A stretch of 64,000 nucleotides of DNA, from the NCBI RefSeq assembly GCF_002775205.1, contig NC_036462.1:31599084-31663083 (forward strand), written 5' to 3'. The notes under the pieces were generated by a model, which worked only from the letters and a program-made list of their open reading frames with translations, was not told where the DNA came from and did no database searches. Each line of letters opens with the position of its first letter. Position 1 is the stretch's first letter. Source of the DNA: Xiphophorus maculatus (Eukaryota; Chordata; Actinopteri; Cyprinodontiformes; Poeciliidae). The translations under genes and the position numbers were made by a program. This document shows positions 23,586 to 37,200 of the stretch, piece by piece.

Positions 23586-25627
23586 TTGGGGCCTGCCATG
23601 CAAAGCAATGGCAGGAACCTATTACTATTGTCGGAGAGAAGCGTCTCTTTAATATTCTTTATTCTTCCGTAACCGTTAATGCGGCTCATACCGCTGGGTG
23701 CACACCTACAAATGAGGTATCAAAACGTGCAGAAAATTCACGCCATTGGAGCTATTATTTTTGGTGGGATTTGGGCTTAACGTGGCGACATAATTCGCAA
23801 AAAACTGCGAAAAAAACCCCATTATAACTCAATGGGAAAAATCCTAGAAATACCCTATTTTTGAGGATTTGCTGTGTCGTCACAAATTCACCTAGAAATG
23901 CCATTCAAATTTCATTTTGTAGATACGTCTGTGATCTCTTCGAAAGTGAAGACGGCTCGTCGATACCAGTTACGGTTTGTCCACAATTTGCCTCTAAGCG
24001 ACCCAAACTTTCTCATTTTTGCTGAAATTACAGTGACAGCCCATCTCGGTTCATATCTGGGCACAACATTTCTTTCTCTCATCGCTGTAAATGCTCTGAG
24101 TGAGGTACAGATATGAATCTCGGGACTATCGCAGAAGACACATTGAACTGTCATACGCTCGAAACGCTTTTCGAATATGTATTACGGTTCCCGAACAAGA
24201 AGGATTTGTTTCCAATGCTTTTTTTCAGTAAAATGTGTTTGCTCAAACACACTTGTGTGTTTGAGAGCTCACAGCTCAGAGCTCACACCTGCTGAGACCA
24301 TTATTTGCCATAGCAACGGAACTCAAGAGGCTATTGGCTGCTGGTTAGGACTACGAATACGCATCACTGTAGTTCTATCTATCCTCAGTTGAAACAGATC
24401 AGGACTGAGAACTGGCCTTTAGAACTACTGCTGCTATGGGCTGTATATAACTGATTTAACTCAGTAACTGTTACACATGGGATTAGTTTGGAACTTTAAA
24501 ATGGAGCATAATAATAATTTCAAAATAAAAGCCTTGAATATTTTTACATCAGGTAATTGCTGTTTTTGGCTTTATTTGACGTTTTCATCCAAAGCACTGT
24601 TACACATGGTATTAGTTTGGAACTTTAAAATGGAGCATAATAATAATTTCAAAATAAAAGCCTTGAATATTTTTACATCATGTAATTGCTCTTTTTGGCC
24701 GTATATGACTTTTTCATCCAAAGCACTGTTACACATGGGATTAGTTTGGAACTTTAAAATGGAGCATAATAATAATTTCAAAATAAAAGCCTTGAATATT
24801 TTTACATCATGTAATTGCTCTTTTTGGCTTTATTTGACTTTTTCATCCAAAGCACTGTTACACGTGCTATTAGTTTGGCCCTTTGAAATGAAGCTTAACA
24901 AAAGTTTCAAAATAAAAGCCTTGGATATTTTTACATGACGTAATTGCTCTTTTTGGCTTTATTTGACTTTTTCATCCAAAGCACTCTTACACGTGGTATT
25001 AGTTTGGCCCTTTGAAATGAAGCTTAACAAAAGTTTCAAAATAAAAGCCTTGAATATTTTACATGAAGTAATTGCTCTTTTTGGCCGTATATGACTTTTT
25101 CATCCAAAGCAATGTTACACATGGGATTAGTTCGGAACTTTAAAATGGAGCATAATAATAATTTCAAAATAAAAGCCTTGAATATTTTTACATCAGGTAA
25201 TTGCTGTTTTTGGCTTTATGTGACTTTTTCATCCAAAGCACTGTTACACGTGGTATTAGTTTGGCCCTCTGAAATGAAGCATACTGAAAATTTCAAAATA
25301 AAAGCCTTGAATATTTTTACATCAGCTACTTGTGTTTTGAGCATTATATAACTATTTTAACCCAAGGACTATTACGCATGGGATTAGTTTGGCCCTTTGA
25401 AATGAAGCATACTGAAACTTCCAAAATAAAAGCCTTGACAACATTTTAAATCGTACCGAATGGTGCACGTCCGCCTCGCTCAACGTTCTTGCGGTTCTCC
25501 GCGTGCCACTGATTACGTCGCGGCGTTCTTTGGCGTCGACGCCGATTTGTGGCGTGACGACGCCGGGCCCATGCCCGACGGGCGCGCCTTGGCAGGCCCC
25601 GGCTAAATTTCTTCCGAAATTTTCTAG
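23586..25627 (+). mobile_element. Helitron-like unit E
   Basis: One hairpin module (23586 on), a left block to about 24476, the satellite from 24477 to about 25440 (153 open codons at 24477-24938), and a right block ending at CTAG 25624-25627. The left block is almost identical to that of unit C. Confidence 0.65.
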
Positions 25628-27494
25628 TTATAATTCTTTATTTTTCTTCCGTAACCGTTAATGCGGCTCGTACCGCTGGGTGCACACCTACAAATGAGGT
25701 ATCAAAACGTGCAGAAAATTCACGCCATTGGAGCTATTATTTTTGGTGGGATTTGGGCTTAACGTGGCGACATAATTCGCAAAAAACTACGAAAAAAACC
25801 CCATTATAACTCAATGGGAAAAATCCTAGAAATACCCTATTTTTGAGGATTTGCTGTGTCGTCACAAATTCACCTAGAAATGCCATTCAAATTTCATTTT
25901 GTAGATACGTCTGTGATCTCTTCGAAAGTGAAGACGGCTCGTCGATACCAGTTACGGTTTGTCCACAATTTGCCTCTAAGCGACCCAAAGTTTCTCATTT
26001 TTGCTGAAATTACAGTGACAGCCGCTCTCGGATCAGATATGGGCACAACATTTCTTTCTCTCATCACTGTAAATGCTCTGAGTGAGGTACAGATATGAAT
26101 CTCGGGACTATCGCAGAAGACACATTGAACTGTCATACGCTCGAAACGCTTTTCGAATATGTATTACGGTTCCCGAACAAGAAGGATTTGTTTCCAATGC
26201 TTTTTTTCAGTAAAGTGTGTTTGCTCAAACACACTTGTGTGTTTGAGAGCTCACAGCTCAGAGCTCACACCTGCTGAGACCATTATTTGCCATAGCAACG
26301 GAACTCAAGAGGCTATTGGCTGCTGATTTGGACTACGAATACGCATCGCTGTAGTTCTATCTATCCTCAGTTGAAACAGATCAGGACTGACAACTGGCCT
26401 TTAGAACTACTGCTGCTATGGGCTGTATATAACTGATTTAACTCAGTAACTGTTACACATGGGATTAGTTTGGAACTTTAAAATGGAGCATAATAATAAT
26501 TTCAAAATAAAAGCCTTGAATAGTTTTACATCAGGTAATTGCTGTTTTTGGCTTTATTTGACGTTTTCATCCAAAGCACTGTTACACATGGGATTACTTT
26601 GGAACTTTAAAATGGAGAATAATAATAATTTCAAAATAAAAGCCTTGAATATTTTTACATCAGGTAATTGCTTTTTTTGGCCGTATATGACTTTTTCATC
26701 CAAAGCAATGTTACACATGGGATTAGTTTGGAACTTTAAAATGGAGAATAATAATTTCAAAATAAAAGCCTTGAATATTTTTACATCAGGTAATTGCTGT
26801 TTTTGGCTTTATTTGACGTTTTCATCCAAAGCACTGTTACACATGGGATTACTTTGGAACTTTAAAATGGAGAATAATAATAATTTCAAAATAAAAGCCT
26901 TGAATATTTTTACATCAGGTAATTGCTGTTTTTGGCTTTATATGACTTTTTCATCCAAAGCACTGTTACACATGGGATTAGTTTGGAACTTTAAAATGGA
27001 GCATAATAATAATTTCAAAATAAAAGCCTTGAATATTTTTACATCAGGTAATTGCTGTTTTTGGCTTTATGTGACTTTTTCATCCAAAGCACTGTTACAC
27101 GTGGTATTAGTTTGGCCCTTTAAAATGAAGCTTAACAAAAATTTCAAAATGAAAGCCTTGAATATTTTTACATGACGTAATTGCTCTTTTTGGCTTTATT
27201 TGACTTTTTCATCCAAAGCACTCTTACACGTGGTATTAGTTCAGAACTTTAAAATGAAGCATACTGAAAATTTCAAAATAAAAGCCTTGAATATTTTACA
27301 TGAAGTAATTGCTCTTTTTGGCCGTATATGACTTTTTCATCCAAAGCAATGTTACACATGGGATTAGTTCGGAACTTGCTTACGTCGCGGCGTTCTTTAG
27401 CGTCGACGCCAATTTGTGGCGCGACGACGCCGGGCCCAAGCCCGACGGGCGCGCCTTGGCAGGCCCCGGCTAAATTTCTTCCGAAATTTTCTAG
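25628..27494 (+). mobile_element. Helitron-like unit F (shortened right block)
   Basis: The left block is about 25632-26458 and the satellite starts at 26459 (238 open codons to 27175). At about 27376 a satellite unit runs straight into the middle of the right block, so the first part of the right block is missing. It ends at CTAG 27491-27494, where the LTR relic resumes. Confidence 0.65.
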
Positions 27495-28066
27495 TTCGTC
27501 GTTTTGTTCTCTGTGCTCTCCAGGTGTTTTCCTCTCGAGTCATTCCCTGGATCCTCCCTGAGAGACTTCCGTTGTGGCTTTTGGATTAAGCCCTCCTCGT
27601 GACGCCGTGGGTGGTACCCACAGGTGCATGGCCCGAGTTCCCATTTCCTCCTCATCTGTCGGATCTCAAGATTCTCCAGTTTCACTTCCTCCGGCTGGCT
27701 GTCGGACCCTTCCCTCCATCATCGTCGAATCCAGAACTTACCTGTCCGCCCTCCACCGCCATCTCCCAGCCTTTGGACCTCGCTCAGCTCTGCTGCCCAT
27801 CCGGAACCCGCAGCATCCACCCTCTCAATCCGAGACTATATCTACCAGAAAGTAAGAACTGATTTTCCCTTCTCGCACATCCTGTTTCCCAGCTGCCATT
27901 GAACTCACCATTTCCTCTTCGCTGTTCTGCAGTCCCCCCCAGTTTGGACCCTAAGCACGCCAACATCTGTACTGGGTTATTGTTTTACAATAAATATTCT
28001 TCAACTGATTCTTTGTCTCCTGTGATGTTCTGCATGTGGGCTAGAAACCTAAACCCCAACATGACA
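27495..28066 (+). mobile_element. 3' half of the LTR relic (copy 2)
   Basis: It continues directly after the array and ends ACATGACA. From 27736 on it is the same sequence as 1-331. An AATAAA lies near 27990. It is a fossil LTR piece with no coding part; the family is probably Gypsy-type. Confidence 0.5.
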
Positions 28067-28250
28067 GCCACGCCCTCAAACACAGGGGATAGTTAAAGAT
28101 TAAGGACCTATCTTTAAAATACCAAATTTAAAAAAAATAGAATTTAATAGATGTAAAGTAGTGTCACTACACGCTCGTGTACAGTAGGTGGCGGTATGAA
28201 CCTTAAAGTTGCTTGCGATTCCCGCATAATAAAGAAGAAGCACTTGCCGC

Positions 28251-29851
28251 GGACAGTGGCAGTATTATTATTGATGACGTAACGAACATCGGAAGTTGCT
28301 TGGATGGCATGAAGAAATCCTTGAGTCTTTGGTTCACTAGAGATCTGACTATTTTTGGACGAACTCTTCTGTCCAAAGCTGAAGGAGTGTCCAAGTTAAT
28401 GTATCCATGCCATTCTGCTTTCATCTCTGACAAGAATATTAAGAAAGCCGATTCAATAATCTTTCTATCTGGAGGAACAAAACTCACTATGACGATCTCA
28501 TCTTATTAAAGATTATGATAAAGGAGGAATTCGAGCTTTGGATTTTGAGGCTCTGATTGGTTCATTTAGAGTAAATTGGCTGAAGACCTGTTTGTCTCAT
28601 TCCAACTCGATGTGGTTTCATAAACCTGAATCTATATTTAATAAGCTCGGTGGCTTAGGTTTCTTGCTTAAATGTGATTTTGAATTAACAAAGATTAATA
28701 TTGCACTGTCTAATTTCCACAAGCAAGTTTTACATTTCTGGAAAATTATATTTACCCACAATTTTACCCCACATGGATCCGTTGTGTGGAATAACAGATC
28801 AATATTAATAAATGGAAAATCTATTTTTAAAACTGACTGGTATGAAAAAGGTATTTTATTTGTAACTGACTTAATGGATAGTAATGGTGTTTTGTTAAAT
28901 CATAGAGATTTTACCAACAAATTTGATCTGAACTGTACTTGTAATGAATATCTAGAAGTATGCAAAGCTATTCCTGTAGCTCTGATCCATCTCATCCAAA
29001 ACACCTTAAGATATTCAAATGTTATTTCATCTTTACCCAAACTGAAAATTGGGGAATATAGTGTGACTGATGGAAAGTGCAATAATGTTATGCTTGTGAC
29101 TGCCTTCAAATCTAAATTATTTAATGATTACAACAATAGGATCTTGACAACAACCAATCTGTCTATTATAAAGAAGAAGGCGTTCTCCAAGTATGTAAAA
29201 TGGCCGATTTCACCAAAGGTTAAAGAAACTCGCTTCAAAATCTCTCACAATTTTTACCCAGTGGCTGAATTTTTGCACAAAAGATTAAAATTTGATTCAA
29301 CATGTTGTGCCTTTTGTGAATGTCCAGAGGAATCCATTAATCATCTCTTTTTTTCCTGTCCCTTTTCTTTTAAACTATGGAGAGACATTAAAAACTGGTT
29401 GTCCCTTAAAATTGAAGACATCCCAGAGATATTATTATAATACTATGTTGATGGCCTTGATAGTCAAATATCTGACATGGTAAATATTGTCTTCTTGCTT
29501 GTTAAATATTATATACATTGCTGTAAATGGAGAGGTTCTACACCTTGTTTTGATTTTTTTCTTAACCAATTTAAATTGTATTACACCTCATTGAAACATT
29601 TGAAATCTGTTTCTGCAAAAAAAGTAACTGCCAGTATCTCTACTTTTCTTTTGTTTTAAAATCTTGCTCTGTTATTCATTTGCCTTACTGTTTATGTGCT
29701 TGTCTTTAGTCTTAGCTCCTTGTTTTTGTTTATTTTTTCTACCTATGTTGCAATGTTCTTATACCTCAACGAGTCTTTGTATACTGTTTGTTTAATAAAA
29801 TTTTTTTTTTAAAAAAGGACCGTGGCAGTATTATTCTTCATGACGTAACGC
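28251..29851 (+). mobile_element. 5'-truncated L1/Tx1-type LINE with target-site repeats (copy 2)
   Basis: It is the counterpart of the LINE at 516-2116, nearly identical, with the same truncation and the same break between the two open stretches (28213-28509 and 28538-29440). The visible differences are a few substitutions (for example Asn to His in the cysteine-rich tail near 29341) and homopolymer lengths. It sits directly upstream of the zbtb40 promoter. The flanking imperfect repeats both carry TGACGTAA (28275-28282 and 29841-29848). Confidence 0.75.
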
Positions 29852-29980
29852 AGATATCCGTACACAAGGCGGAAGTACTTGAGTATTGTGGTCGCCATTT
29901 TCAAAACGGCTAAGCTTTATTGCACACTGGAATTGTCCACTAAAGAAGTTTAAATAAAGAGCTGGAACTTTGAATGAAAG
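29817..29980 (+). promoter_or_regulatory. zbtb40 promoter and likely 5' non-coding exon
   Basis: Three common core-promoter motifs lie in order: CRE-like TGACGTAA at 29841-29848, ETS-type CGGAAGT at 29870-29876, and YY1-type GCCATTTT at 29894-29901. A likely non-coding exon ends at 29980 before GTAAAG. There is no TATA box, which is usual for a housekeeping zinc-finger gene. The exact start site is inferred. Confidence 0.55.
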
Positions 29981-31292
29981 GTAAAGAGAACCAGCAGAAG
30001 CATGGCGGACCTGAGTCTACTGCCCGTCTCAGTGCATTCTCCCTGTAGTTTGTCCTTAGTAAAGCTGCTTTCTTAATATTACATTAGCATTTTTAGCTAA
30101 AGCTAGCTGCGGCCTTATTACAGACAGACACACAGGATAAATGGATTCTCTTTTTTAGCTGTAGTCATGATCTAGAAGTTTCCCTGTTTCTCCTGTAAGT
30201 CGACCAGGAGAGGTCTTGTTTTGGTTTTCCTAAAAGAGTCGGATTTCTCCTGTGTTCACTTCAAGGTCCGTTATCATTGTGTGAGGATGTGCTCTACAGC
30301 AAAACAGTTTTAAAGGAGAGGAGAGGTTAAATGTCTCCAAATGTACCTTCCCCTCATTGGTGACCCGTTAAATTCAGGATAAAAATCTCATTCAGAGATA
30401 AAACTGAATAGTCAAGCTCCATGTTTAATATTAGAGACTAATGTAAAAGTCTCTAATATACGGACCACCCCTATACGTATAGACCACCGTGTAGGGGTAG
30501 TCTATACGGACTTAGATTGTTATCACGATATTTTGCGGTTTAATTGTGATAAGTTTAGAACTAATAACTACTGCTACAAACACAAATACTGTTCATAAAT
30601 AGCATTCCTATTAAAAAAAACATTCCTATGTCAAAATAAGCTTCTTCAGTAGCCACTTAAAGAAACATGATTTAAATTACCAAACTGCGCTCAGACATAC
30701 ATTTGTCTTTTTTTTTTTACATCAACTAATTTATTGAGACGACAATAAATCAAAACTTCTATCATGATAAGAATTTTTTTTTACAACAAATAATAAACTA
30801 TACATTAAATGCCCACCCATATTTGACAACTGATATTCACAGACATTGAAAAACTGAGTTAGTATTATGCTATTTGTAATAATTGTGGAAATTGTCTGTG
30901 TTAATCCCCTCAACCATGGACAGAAGTGGACGGGATCCAAACGTAATTAGGCATTTTTTGTTTTCCTGGACTCAATTTTATTTTCTTTTTGCTAAGATAT
31001 GCTACAGGAGATGTAGCATTTGATGGAGGGGGTTCGTCATCGTATTACAGATTTTTACAAAACAGATGTTCTGGTTTTCGAGCATCCTGTGTGAATCCCT
31101 TAATAAAGCCCATTTAAACATGATTTGGACCAATTTTTAAGGTCCCTTGACATTACAGTAGTTGTGAATTGCTGCTAAATATAGATTGTATTGAGCTGAG
31201 CTGGCAGAACAAAGCCCAACCCTGTCTTTCACAGTCATTGGTTGAACCAGATTTTGTTTTTTGTTTTTTTGGTCTGCAGATCATTCATCGCG

Positions 31293-34200
31293 ATGATGGA
31301 GCTCCCTGACTTCAGCAAGCAGCTGCTGCAGCAGCTGTGGACGCTGAGGAGGGAGGGTCTGTTCTGTGACTGCACCATCCTGGTGGGAGACAGCTCTCAC
31401 CGGGCTCACAAGGTTGTACTGGCTGCCTCTAGCCTGCTCTTCAGGTAAAACGTCTGAACTGTTCAGCACATTTTGCTTCGGTTTGAAACGTGGGACGAGA
31501 CAGGACCAGCAGAAAAAAAAAAGCCTCTGCTCCTTGCTCAGGTCCCTTCTGGACAGCTCGGACACCATCTCCATCGACACCTCCGTGGTTTCCTCCCAGG
31601 AGTTTGGGGCGCTGTTGGAAATGATCTACACTGGCCGGTTGCCTCTGGGGAAGCACAACGCGAGCCGCATTGTTGCGGCTGCGGACAGCCTGCAAATGTT
31701 CGACGTAGCCGTGGGCTTTAAGAAGGTCCTTTCCACTCTGGTGGGTCAGAAAGTCCCGGTTCTGCAGACAAGCAGCCAGGAGGAGACCAGCGGCGCCGGG
31801 AGCGAGAGCACCCGACGCTCAGCATCACCCAACGAGGACAACTCGGCCTCTGAGAAGATGGAGACGACAGTTGAGGGCAAACGTTGCCGTGACAACAAAA
31901 AGGATGAAGAGGAAGCCACTGGTAGAAAAGCCTGTGAAAAGGGCTTGGGCACCTCAGGTTTGTTTCCACATGTTACAGTAATTTAACCAAAGCTTTGTTG
32001 AACCATCTTTAGCAGGGGAACCAATCAGTGCAAATGGCTCAGTAAGCCTGTGTACTGATGGTTCTCTTTTCCTTGATTAAGCAGCATAGAAATTGGCTGC
32101 ATGAAATGAGGTAAACATGTAATTGTAGCAACTGCTGAGTTTTCCTTCACCTCTCCATCACATCAGGGATAGTGAAAGTCTCTCCAGCTACCAAACATGG
32201 ATGCCTTTTAATGCCGTAACATTGCATCCAGGAAATCTTCTGCAATTACAATTAAACAAACCTTGCACGTCTGATTAAAAACACTGTACTTTTTCTAGCA
32301 GAAAAAGACATATAACATTGTTGTCCCCCCCCCTACCCCCCTCTGACCCCAGAACCTGAAGAGGCCTTCTCCTCTGGAAGTGCAGCAGCAGCAGCAGAAA
32401 GCAGCCCGTCGGCCACAAAGGTGCCAGAGGGACCTGCTGCTCTGCTGCTTCAACATTCCTCTCAGGTGGTGGAGCTCCTCAGCAGCATGCCGTCTGTCCT
32501 GGAGCTGCTGAGCCAGGCGGCACAGAGCAGCCTGGATGAACAGAGCAGACAGGTACAACAGGTTCACGCCTCTCAACCATGGAGCAGCATAATCCTGTTC
32601 ACACTGACAGGCTTCTCCATTCTGTCTATGACTTTGCCTGTCTGTTGTCATTGTCTTCATCTCCCGTTTGCTTCAATCTAAGCTGTTCAAGTTAAAAATT
32701 TCCTCCAAAATGTTAGAAATATTGAAAATGCAGACTTCATGTTCTGCTGCTACTGCTTAGGATTAACTTAAATGTTAATGATTACCCCCCCACCCACCCA
32801 CCCCCACAAATGCCAGTTTAAGTTTTTTTATTTATTCATGTAAAGACATCAGGTTATTGTATGTAAATACATTTACTAAAGTTAATTAAAATTAGATTTC
32901 TAGCAAGACGACGGAGATCTCTGGATGTTATTTAAACTGACTGAACATGAATATGTGCAAATTAATTTTTTTCTTTAGCATGGTGATTGGATTGTTCTTA
33001 AATTAAAAAAAGAATAGAATAGAAATAGTGTGGAAGTTCAGGTGTGACGGCACATTGAGGCATGCAGCTTCACGCCAACGTATAAATTTATTTAAAAAAA
33101 TTATGAAAACACAATTAGGAATAATATGCTGTACAGTAAGGACAAGATTAGGGCTGAAGCAATCACGATTAATCGATTATTGAAATAATCACCAACCTAG
33201 GATTATTTAGCAACTGAATAATCAATAGCTAGAGTACACAGAGTCTTAAACAGGCCATTTGATGAGAGAACAACACACTTACAGCAGTAATTCAGCCAAA
33301 ACTGTAATAAAAATGTATGCATTTTTCATTTAAAATGAAAAACTTTTTTGTCTTTCAAGGTGTTCCACCCAGAACTCGTCAGGTGGCATTTTTAACTTCA
33401 CCTAATTCAAGTTTGTAAAAAAAAACAAAACAAACAGAAATACCGTATTCTCCGGACTACGGAGCCCACCTTTCTATAAGCCGCACCCACAAAGTTTAAA
33501 AAAACAAAAACAAAAAAACAAACAAACTAAAAACGTACATAAATAAGCCGCACTGGGCTATAAGCCGCCAGTGTCTTCGCCATTCTCGGTTTTCCACAAG
33601 GACTCAGTAGAGGGCTGGATCCTTAATAAACCTGCTATTAAGGACGCAGCCCTGCGTCTCCAACGCCAAATTCGTTCACGCCGAGCTTACGTGCAGCGGC
33701 TATCGATCTGCACTGCCAGATCGATAGACCTAAACTTAAAAGCTGCATCATATGAACTTCTTCATGTTGTTTCCATGATGAGGGGGTTTGAGTTTGAAAA
33801 CATTTCTCTGTCTTGCCTGCTGCTAGCATGTGCTTGCTCTAAATGAAAATTAGCACTTTCTTCTTTGATTACCAATTTTGACTTCCAATGATTCACTTCC
33901 TGCTTTCGGTTGGAGAAAAATCCACAGAAAAGCCTCACCGGGCTATAATGGTTCAAAGCTTGGAAAAAAAAAAGTTGCAGCTTATAGTCCGAAAAATATG
34001 GTATCCTAAGCACATTGTGCTGTTCACTTAGTAGTAGAAATAAAATAAAAAAGTAGATCAGGCCTACTCTGTGTTGATGCTCAGTCCAGCAGAAAGGCCT
34101 AAACTTTTAACATGTTGCTATTTATCTGCAGATGATCAAACATTCACTAAAGGTTCAGTTTTAATCCAAACCATTGGTGCTGCTCTCTGAAGTTCAGAGG

Positions 34201-37200
34201 TCACGTTGTGTCTGTGCCAGGTGGTGAGTCAGTGCTACGAGGACAGGGATCCAGCCTCTGTGGTGGAGAAGCTGATTGGCAGACTGAGGGACGGAGGAAT
34301 CAGCGAAGGCTCCTTCCTCCAGCTACTCTGCAGCGTCCAGAAGAAAGCTCTGCTGGCGTTCCCTGAACCGCTGCGGTCTCTGCTGGACTATCCGGACGAG
34401 AACACACCGCAAGCTGCAGGTAGAGGGAAAAACACGGGACCTGTACGCTGCTCCCTGCTTTTCACGCATCATCAGACATTTCTCCGTGTTTTCTAGCTGA
34501 CTCAGAGGAGCCAGACGACTCTGCAAAGGAGCCAAACCCAGAGGAGAAGGCAGACATGGAGACCACCGAGAACCAGAGCGATGAGGATGAGGCGGAGGCC
34601 GACGCTGCGGCAGACTCCTCTTTCCTGCCCTCCTCCGACTCCAACCGCTACCCCTGTCGGTGGTGCAAGAAGACTTTTAACTTTAAGTGCCGGATGTTAG
34701 CCCATGTGAAGCGCTGCTCCTTGTCACAGGAGTGTAGGGTCCAGTGTCCGCAGTGCCCCAAGAAGCTGCCAAATCAGCGGGCTCTGCAGCGCCACTGCGG
34801 GGAGGTTCACCGCAACACGCCGCGCGTCAAGAAAAGAGTGGCATGCGATATCTGCAGACGCAGCTTCGCCCACCCGTCAGGTGAGAGTCACCTGACCTTT
34901 GATCTCTCCTGTCATGGTAACTTTAAAAGGAGCAGTATTATATAAGATCAACTTTTTTGAGCTCGACATCACGTTATGATGTTATTCCCACATCAAAAAT
35001 ATACCTGGAGTGTTGCCTCGATTCTTTCATGCATGGTTTAGAAATCCTTTAATATCCATGGCAACCATTCAGCTGCAGAAAAGCCTGGATGGATCTAGCT
35101 CCGCCTTCGAGGATGAAGCTCCTCCTCAGACCTGCAGTTTCCAAGCTTCCGTTTCACCGAGCAGCCCCCCCCCCCCCGTGACTCTTCCACTCAGCTCCAC
35201 CTGACTAGCCAGCAGCAATTAGCAAACATCTGGTGAAACTGCACACCTACTGAGCTCATTAAAGGAGCTACTTCTTAGTGCAACACTGGTCAAAATGTTG
35301 TTAAATGGTTAATAGAGGAGCCATGTTGTGATGACTTCCTGAAGGCGGATTTTCAGACAGAGCAGGAGGTTTTTTAAAGAGACAGACCTCATGTTTGATC
35401 TATACAGCATTTTTATAACAACGTACGGTAACATAGTTATTTGATTGAGCTAAAAAAAAATTCTATGTGCCTGGAAAATATATAATACTACCCCTTTAAA
35501 GTAGTTATTGACTCCATTGTATTTTTCCAAGTACTGATATACCTGTAACCCTTTTTCTCTCTGTGACATTGAGTCGGACTAAACCTTCCCTGTTTTATGT
35601 CAGTTAGAATTACTAATATATTTTCTGTTTGCTACGTGCTAGAATATCCAGAAGGACATGCATTTTTAGTCTCTTGGTTTGTTGGTGTTTGGTAGGATTA
35701 CCTTTTGAGCTCTGAAATGCTTCCACAAGCTTCTCACAGTAGTTTGCTGAGATTTGGACCAGCAAACTGACTGAGCTGGTGGAACTGGGACAGTTGGGAC
35801 AGCGTATGAACCAAGCGGCTCATACGCTGTCCCAACTTTTTCAAACTCTCTTGAAAAAGATAGTATGGGACTGAAATCAAGGTTTGTGATTGCTGCTCTA
35901 AAAAGTTGAGTCTTTTTCATCTTTGAGCTACTTTCAAATTAATTTGACAATATACTGAGTGTCCAATTTTTCTTTCCCACTCAGTTGGTTGTTCTGTAGC
36001 TGAATGTGATGTTGGTGTCAGTGTTAATTCAATAATGTGTTGAATTCAGTTAGCTGAGTTCAATATTGATCACTACCTACAACAAGGTCATATTGTTTAG
36101 AATAAAAAAATCTTTGTTCATGCAAATTCGCCTCCAACCAAACCTGTGGCGTTTCAGGTTTGGTTTACCACAAACAGGCAGAGCACCTTGAAGTGAAGCC
36201 GTTTGCCTGCGAGGAATGTGGCGCAGTGTTCGGAGCCAACTCTTCTCTGAAGAACCACATGAGGCTGCACACGGGAGAGAAACCCTATCACTGTCAGCAC
36301 TGCGACATGAGCTTCAGTGTAGCCGCTGCACTGGCTTACCACACCAAGAAGAAACACTCTGAGGGTAGGACAGTCTGGCATTGTGGTTTCTTACTACCAG
36401 TATGGAGGGAATAATCTTAGTTTTAGATCTTAAAATATTACCTTATTTTTATTGTTTTTTCAGGAAAGATGTATGTGTGTCAGTACTGTAAGGCTGTGTT
36501 CGCCCAGTCCATTGAGCTCACACGTCATGTACGGACGCACACTGGTGACCGGCCTTATGTGTGTCGAGAATGTGGGAAGGGCTACAGCCAGGCCAGCGGG
36601 CTCACTGTCCACCTGCAGACCTTCCACAGTAAGAACCCACTCAGTCTGATGTTAACACTATTATTGCTCACAGCAGGGACACAACTAACAATTATTTTAC
36701 GAATCGATCATTCTATCGTATACCAAATTGGTGTATTCTGCAGATTTTTCATTTAACCACTTAAACCTTTTTTATACAGTGTTAGAAATATTTTACATTT
36801 ATGTGCCTTCTCTGACTTTATACAGAAAATGGCTAACTTTGATGCATTTTCCCTCAGTAAAAGTTCACACAGAAAGATGTTGTAATCAGAGTGAACTGCT
36901 GTGTTCTGACTGTTTCCTGCTGCGTTCTGACTGTTTCCTGCTGTATACTGACTGTTTCCTACTGTGTTCTGACTGTTTCCTGCTGTATACTGACTGTTTC
37001 CTGCTGTATACTGACTGTTTCCTGCTGCGTTCTGTTTCCTACTGTGTTCTGACTGTTTCCTGCTGTATACTGACTGTTTTCTGCTGTATACTGACTGTTT
37101 CCCGCTGCGTTCTGACTGTTTCCTGCTGTATACTGACTGTTTCCTGCTGCGTTCTGTTTCCTGCTGTATACTGACTGTTTCCTGCTGCGTTCTGTTTCCT

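Larger units (their letters stand above)
14819..27494 (+). repeat. Head-to-tail array of six Helitron-like units
   Basis: Six directly repeated units of about 1.7-3.1 kb follow one another. Each complete unit has, in order: optional hairpin modules starting TTGGGGCCTGCCATGCAAAG; a conserved left block of about 825 bp starting near TTCTTTATTTTTCTTCCG; a block of 129-bp satellite repeats; and a G/C-rich right block of about 190 bp. The right block ends in AAATTTC-TTCC-GAAATTT followed by CTAG. A small hairpin just before CTAG, with a T after it, is the 3' signature of Helitrons; tandem arrays are known for these rolling-circle elements. No Rep/helicase is present, so the units are non-autonomous. 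The class is inferred from end structure, not from protein. Confidence 0.7.

Noticed and set aside
14819-27494. Reading the regular array as a CRISPR
   Set aside because: Units are long, contiguous and without unique spacers; this is a eukaryotic genome.
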